From: Manihot esculenta
Lineage: Eukaryota; Streptophyta; Magnoliopsida; Malpighiales; Euphorbiaceae
Direction: 5' to 3'
Length of the DNA stretch: 64,000 bases
NCBI RefSeq assembly: GCF_001659605.2
Contig: NC_035165.2
Span: 14,804,419 to 14,868,418, forward strand
Shown here: positions 58,664-64,000 of the stretch, piece after piece
How the letters are laid out: the number at the start of each line of letters is the position of its first letter
Numbering within the stretch: position 1 is the first letter of the stretch
Made by a program: the position numbers and the translations under genes
The notes under the pieces: model-generated
What the model was told of the DNA's origin: nothing
What the model saw: the letters and a program-made list of their open reading frames with translations, nothing else
The model's database searches: none

Positions 58664-61220
58664 TGTAATAGCCCGGAAATCGATACCCCTCTGTAACGGC
58701 CCGAACCGCTACCGGCGCTAGGATCCAGATCAGCTTAAGGCCGCCGGGACCCGTAGCAAGCCTAACATACATCCTATCACCTGGTCAAATCTCATACATG
58801 ATCAAAACATTAACATAAAAACTTTAACATAAGATGTAAAAACCGAGCTTGACCTGTATGCAACATAACTGGAAACATAAAGAACCCCCTACTAGAGCCC
58901 TCATCAAAACTCTAGCTGGGTCAATATAACATACATCAAGCTGGGATCACATCCAAAGGACTAGTACCTAACCTGTGCATGCATCAAACCAAAAACATAA
59001 GACCTCCACTAGAGTTCTCATAAAAAACTCTAGCGTGGTAAACAACACATGCCACAAGTTTAGTTCAAACACAACTCAACACTTACACCATTACATACAT
59101 CATGTATTAAAAGGGACTAACCAAGTCTTAGGGCCAAGCACAGCACTAATCCATAAACATAACTCTACTTTACTTGCATTATGTTACATTTCATTATCTT
59201 ACAATCCATTATATCAATTTATATTACATGTCCACACTAAAATACTAATCTATTACATAGCCATAACCTTTACCCTTGACGCCTTCCTGGACTACCTCAA
59301 ACCTGCAACATTGGGGTTAGGGGAGAGGGGTGAGCTAAAAAGCCCAGTGAGTAGAAACAATAAAAACAGTTCATTAATTACATGCTTTTATGAAATGCAT
59401 CACAGCACAAACAATTCACCTCACGGATTGGACATGACCTCCAAAGCTCCCTCTGTCGGTGCCCGGCCCCCAAAGGAGCTCACACAGGACTTTCATTACA
59501 TAACATGGTGCCCGACCCTCAAAGGAGCTCCATAGGACTTCTCTTGTCGTGACAGATTGTGGGCCATTGGGGTCGCCTTGGTCCATCCACATCAACAGTA
59601 AATAATGCAATGCGTCATATTCGTGTAACTAGTGCAATCAACCTATTACATATGAACATGATGCATGAACATGCTTTAGGCATTTGATTTCGTAAAATAA
59701 AAGATTAAGTTAGTTCTACTCACCTCTGGCAGACACTGGACTGACTCTGCAATAGCTAACTCTGCTGGCCTCCTCGGTCCCTCGGGTCCGATCCTACACA
59801 GATGGACTCGAATGAGGTGCCAAACACACTCTAAACAACTCATAAACAACTCCCCAGAAATCCCCTAAAACATCATCAAAACATGCATAGAAAATACCCA
59901 AGAAAGGGCTGGATAAGGCGCTTTCGGCGGCACTTTCGGCGGCCGAATGTCCCTTCCAGAGCCGAAAGCCATGCAGGTTCGGGGGCACTTTCGGCGGCCA
60001 AACCCTCTCTCCCGATCCGAAATTCAGGCACTTTCAGCGGCCGAACATCACCTTCGGCGGTCGAAAGTCTGCTCCAGATTCGAAACACAGCTTTCGGGGG
60101 CAAGGTTAGGCGGCCAATCCATGCATCCATAGGCAGGTTCGGCGGCCGAAACTACCTTCGGCGGCCAAACCTGAGTTCATCAGAACTCAGCCTCTCGTGC
60201 ATAACAGCCTCCAAAACCTTACCAAACACCCCAAACAAGCACCCAACCTTCTAAAAACACGCATAAACCCTTAACCACACACAAAGGAGCTTAAACAAGC
60301 TTAAACTCCAACAAAGAACATCATAAAGCATACATAAATAGCTTATGACCCACATAAGCCAAAACCATCAAAACTACTCAAAACCTCACTTGCTCTTTCC
60401 CAATCATGCATACACTCTCCCACATGCATAAAGGAGCATAAACTAACATAAACTCCTCAACACAAACAACACATAACATACATTGGGCATAAAATCCACA
60501 TAAACCTAAACATGCATATCTACCCATACTCAACCATCAAAACATCTTTAAACTTACTTAAAACTTCATTAAAACACAAGGAAAGCAAGGATCTGCACTT
60601 ACCTCTTGAACATCGAGGGGTGGTGTAATCCCTAACTCGGAGGTGTGAAGGATCCAAGCTCCAAAAGCCTCCAAGCTCCCAAAACTCCTATTTAAGCTTC
60701 AAAACTTCAAAACAAGGGTAGAACTCATGAAAACTTGAGGGATGGGTAGAAAAAGCATGAAAACGACCAAGGGAGTACAAAAACTCACCTGAGCTCGAGA
60801 ATGGGGAGAAAACTCGACCATTTTAGATTTGAGGGCTCTTTATAGGTGGCCTGGTCAACGACCTTCGACAGCTTAACGTGCCCCCTGAACTCATGCATGT
60901 TCGGCAGCCGAACTTAAGGTTCGGCGGCCGAACCTTGGTTCGTTCAAACAAGGCTTTCGGAGGCCAAAAGCGCTCCCGAAACCTTCCCATGTTCGGCGGC
61001 CGAACTTCACTTTCGGCGGCCGAACCTGGCAAATGCCTCCTTGGTCTTTTCTTATCAAAACTCAGTTCTTTTTCATTTAAAACCATGAAATCATGTGAAA
61101 ACATTTTAGAAACACATTTTACACCTCTAGAAGCCTCTGGCATCTTCAGAATTCCCGATTCCAATGGGGATTCCGCCGGAAGGTAGGAATTCCGATGCCG
61201 GAATCTAGCCTGGTATTACA
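58664..61220 (-). repeat. 3' LTR of element J (2557 bp)
   Basis: Starts TGTAATAGCCCGG and ends CTGGTATTACA on the plus strand. Palindrome clusters at 59920-60168 and 60898-61028; reverse TATA box near 60839-60845. Minisatellite with the core GTGCCCGRCCCYCAAAGGAGC at 59458-59540. The terminus carries a near-duplication of the LTR end about 28 bp inside (TGTAACGGCCCG at 58692). Confidence 0.9.
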
Positions 61221-61257
61221 TTCTTCCCCCCTTAAGAACATTCGTCCCCGAATGTTC
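61221..61257 (-). promoter_or_regulatory. Polypurine tract and hairpin of element J
   Basis: Complement of AAGGGGGGAAGAA at 61221-61233, preceded on the minus strand by the inverted repeat GAACATTCG / CGAATGTTC (61236-61257), as in C1. Confidence 0.85.
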
Positions 61258-61319
61258 CACAAACAAACAGGCATTCTAAAAAAACATAGCATCAAGCAAG
61301 CAAAGCCTAAAACCTCTCT

Positions 61320-63331
61320 CCTAAAAGAGAGACACAGGTACTGCCGGAGTATAAACTCCCGGGTCTCCCAAACACTCACTACCATCCAGTGGTGATTTCC
61401 AAAAGCCTTTCACCATCGGGATTTCCTGGTTCCTCAGCTTCTTGACTTATGTGTCTATGATCCGCACTAACTGCTCAACATAGGTGAGATCCCTCTGAGA
61501 TCTCCACCTCTGGTTCTTTAAGAACCTCACTTGGATCTGACACGAATTTCCATAACACAGGAACAGGGAAATCCGAATGAATTCTCTCCAAAGGGAAATC
61601 ACCCTAACTAAAAGAAACACCTTAGCAATACCCAACCTTCACCTGAAACTCAACACGCTTCCACTGCGCTACTCTGATCCTTACTCTTCTCTCTTCACCT
61701 TTACTAAACTGGCTTCTTCTCACTGCTAACCCAAAACTAACTCTAACTCTCACAGGTAGTACCCAGATTTCAGATCTATCTTGGAAAACAACCAGCTCCT
61801 ACTAGTTGTTCCAATAGATCATCAATCCTGCATGGGAATACCTGCCCTTGGTAGTGACCTTGGTCAACTGCTTACAGTCGCTACAAAGTCTCAAGGATCC
61901 ATCCTTCGTTTCCCACAACAACACTGGGACACTCCAGGGTGTGGTACTAGGTCGGATAGCACCCTTATCTACCAAGTCTCGCCACTACTCTGACTACTAC
62001 CTCTCTCTACAACTGGCACTGAGGCTAGTTTCCCGACCTAACTGCTAAACTCTCAACAAGAGCTCGAACCCTCTGACAACCCCTCCTACGCACCCTACGA
62101 ACCTGACAGGCTAACATCAAACCTCTAGGCATACCTACACTGTCCCCTCAACAGACTACCTCTAATCCATCTAGAACTCTGAACATGACTACCTTGTCTC
62201 TGCAGACTCGGTATCACCACGAGTAGAAAAACCAATCCATCCCTAGAATGACGTCCAGACAGTCAAGTCTAAGACCTCAAGGTAGGGTGGAAGGCATCTA
62301 CCAAAACTGACACTGAACTGAACCGGCAGACTGACTCTGCCCAAGATGGATCACACTCGGGTCCACCGACCCTGAGAGGACACTCTAGCCCAGAAGCTAT
62401 CACCTCAACCTTTCGACGGCTCCTAGAGCAACTAAAGAAAGAGAACCACCAGAGTTCACAAAACATACACATCAGAACATTTAAAAGTGAGTGTACCTGG
62501 CACCACTGTGTTCGATGTGTCTGCCTCTTGCTGAGCTTGGGTGAAGATCCGAGCTAGAGCTGACGGACCTTCTCCACGAGAACCCTCAGAAGAAAAGGCT
62601 GACCCTCTTCCTCTGCCTCGACCACCAACCTGAAACATGGCTGGAGCTGCTGGCTGAGCCGCTCTACCTGAAGCTGTTCACTGGGACTGAGCCATCCAGG
62701 GCGCAGTGGGACACTCATGTGCTATGTGCCCCTCCTGTCCGCACCTATAACATGCTGTCGTCCCATACCGATAGACTCCCTTGTGTGGCCTACCGCACCT
62801 CAAGCATTTTCAACTGCCTGAGCCAGAGCTTGAGCCACCAAAACCCAGACTAGCCTTCAACCGATTCCAAAACTTGCTCTTCTTTGACCTTCTCAGGCCT
62901 CTGTCCCCCTTTCTAGTGGTGTTTCCCCACCTTTTATCTCTTGTGGCAGCTGTACTCAGAGTGGAGGGATCAATCCCCCCTGAACCTGAGATTCTGGAAT
63001 CCTGAGTCTGAGCATCCTCCTGAGAATCTCCCATGCCTTCCTCTGGCACTCTGATTCCCAAACTGATATCCCTTCTTTGAACATCCGACTCTACTTCCCT
63101 CATACTAGCTGACATCCTTCTTAGAGCCATTCCTTCTCTGCTCACATAAAAAGACCTTCTAGGGTCCCTTGATGTTCCCCATCTGCTGACTCCCCATGAC
63201 TGCGCTCTTGGCAGAGTAGGGGGAAAGGTATCCATACCTTCCCTCTCAAATGGAACTCCAGTCGATTCTACAGATCGACGAGCATCTCGCATTCTGGCTC
63301 CTCTGAAGAACAACACACAAGCATACAACAA
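61320..63331 (-). pseudogene. Collapsed gag-pol of element J
   Basis: On the minus strand: gag N-terminus (MRDARRSVESTGVP, from about 63292, just after a TTCTTCAG acceptor-like site), then a jump past the gag core to KSKFWNRLKASLG (about 62880) and zinc knuckle CYRCGQEGHIAHEC (about 62704-62753). Next come GRGRGRGSAFSSEG and a protease-side linker (62456-62638), a protease fragment (about 62240-62400), an RT start (about 61990-61780; DGSLRLCSD) and finally only the chromodomain-side end (DLTYVEQLVRIIDT, 61447-61500). Gag core, RT core, RNase H and integrase are gone. It cannot make working proteins but keeps the sequences needed to be copied by a relative. Confidence 0.8.
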
Positions 63332-63582
63332 GCATTAGCATCATACGGTTCAGGTGGAAACACATGAACCTACATACATATCATACATAACATAACATTA
63401 ATGCACATGCATAGAATCATGGCATTTCACATCATCAATCAAGACAGGACTCAACATCCTATCCTAGTGGACATGATTCTCTCCTATTGTGCTTGCCCTT
63501 CTATAACATCTATGAGCCCGACACACTCTAGATCCGATCATATAAACCTAGGGCTCACACCCCTTTGGTCCGACCATATGAA

Positions 63583-63600
63583 CCTGGGGCTCTGATACCA
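63583..63600 (-). promoter_or_regulatory. Primer-binding site of element J (initiator Met tRNA)
   Basis: The minus strand reads TGGTATCAGAGCCCCAGG, three bases from the 5' LTR start at 63604, as in C1. Confidence 0.88.
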
Positions 63601-63603
63601 ATC

Positions 63604-64000
63604 TGTAACAGCCCGGAAACCGATACCCCTCTGTAATGGCCCGAACCGCTACCGGCGCTAGGATCCAGATCGGCTTAAGGCTGCCGGGACCCGTAGCAAG
63701 CCTAACATACATCCTATCACCTGGTCAAATCCCATACATGATCAAAACATTAACATAAAAACTTTAACATAAGATGTAAATACCGAGCTTGACCTGTATG
63801 CAACATAACTGGAAACATAAAGAACCCCCTAATAGAGCCCTCATCAAAACTCTAGCTGGGTCAACATAACATACATCAAGCTGGGATCACATCCAAAGGA
63901 CTAGAACCTAACCTGTGCATGCATCAAACCAAAAACATAAGACCTCCACTAGAGTTCTCATAAAAAACTCTAGCGTGGTAAACAACACATGCCACAAGTT
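63604..64000 (-). repeat. 5' LTR of element J, truncated by the window end
   Basis: First 397 bases on the plus strand match 58664-59060 almost base for base, including the duplicated terminus TGTAAYRGCCCG at 63604 and about 63632. Confidence 0.9.

Larger units (their letters stand above)
58664..64000 (-). mobile_element. Tekay-type chromovirus derivative J, internally deleted, runs off the window
   Basis: 3' LTR 58664-61220, internal region 61221-63603, then the start of the 5' LTR (63604 onward, cut by the window end). The internal region is only 2.4 kb and keeps scraps of gag, protease, RT start and chromodomain end, with polypurine tract and primer-binding site intact. It inserted into the end of LTR K; the left flank is CTAGC (58659-58663). 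The two LTR ends visible (58664- and 63604-) are almost identical, so the insertion is recent. Confidence 0.9.

Overview
This window looks like a stretch of a eudicot plant nuclear genome. It has one intron-containing plant gene end, very AT-rich spacers, and plant-specific LTR-retrotransposon lineages (Tekay/Del-type chromovirus, Tat, Athila, Ty1/copia), hAT-type MITEs and a LINE-like remnant. Nothing identifies the species; Euphorbiaceae is only a guess.

Layout. (1) 1-2462: last five exons of a CBP60-family gene (+), then its 3' flank. (2) 3009-4219: two hAT-type MITEs 55 bp apart, each with recognisable target-site duplications (TSDs). (3) 4228-7348: AT-rich spacer. (4) 7354-29898: an old Tat-lineage Ty3/gypsy element 'A' (- strand, TSD GAAAG) that kept gag, an antisense ORF and a 3'-UTR minisatellite but lost almost all of pol. 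Three younger insertions split it: full-length Tekay-type chromovirus C1 (10813-20739, TSD ATTAC), solo LTR D (22044-24371, reverse) and solo LTR E (24667-29258, TSD GTCTT). E itself holds the opposite-facing solo LTR F (25841-28128, TSD TTTAG). (5) 30990-37683: a second Tat element 'B' (-) with the complementary defect: pol kept, gag lost. (6) 38119-42231: a deleted Ty1/copia element (-, TSD GAGTT). (7) 44180-44900: LINE-type RNase H remnant (+). (8) about 45780-46295: tail of a further gypsy polyprotein (-), broken by chromovirus LTR K, which starts at 46296. (9) K is interrupted by Athila solo LTR H (47655-49334, TSD ATTGC), by Athila element I (49993-58576, TSD ATCAT; gag-PR-RT-RNase H but no integrase), and near its end by J, a reverse, heavily deleted Tekay derivative running off the window (58664-64000).

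No element looks autonomous. The most unusual signal is a 13-bp GC-rich palindrome, TTCGGC-C/G-GCCGAA. It is arrayed in the LTRs of two unrelated lineages (Tekay-type and Athila), in both cases just upstream of a TATA-like box, and it is also built into the Athila gag-pol reading frame. Other points of interest are the inverted solo-LTR-in-solo-LTR (a potential hairpin-RNA source), the mosaic LTR pair of Athila I, the antisense ORFs with their own TATA-like boxes in the Tat elements, and conserved splice-like sites in the chromovirus LTR leader. All boundaries, TSDs and frames were read by eye from the sequence; family names rest on recognised protein motifs, not on searches.
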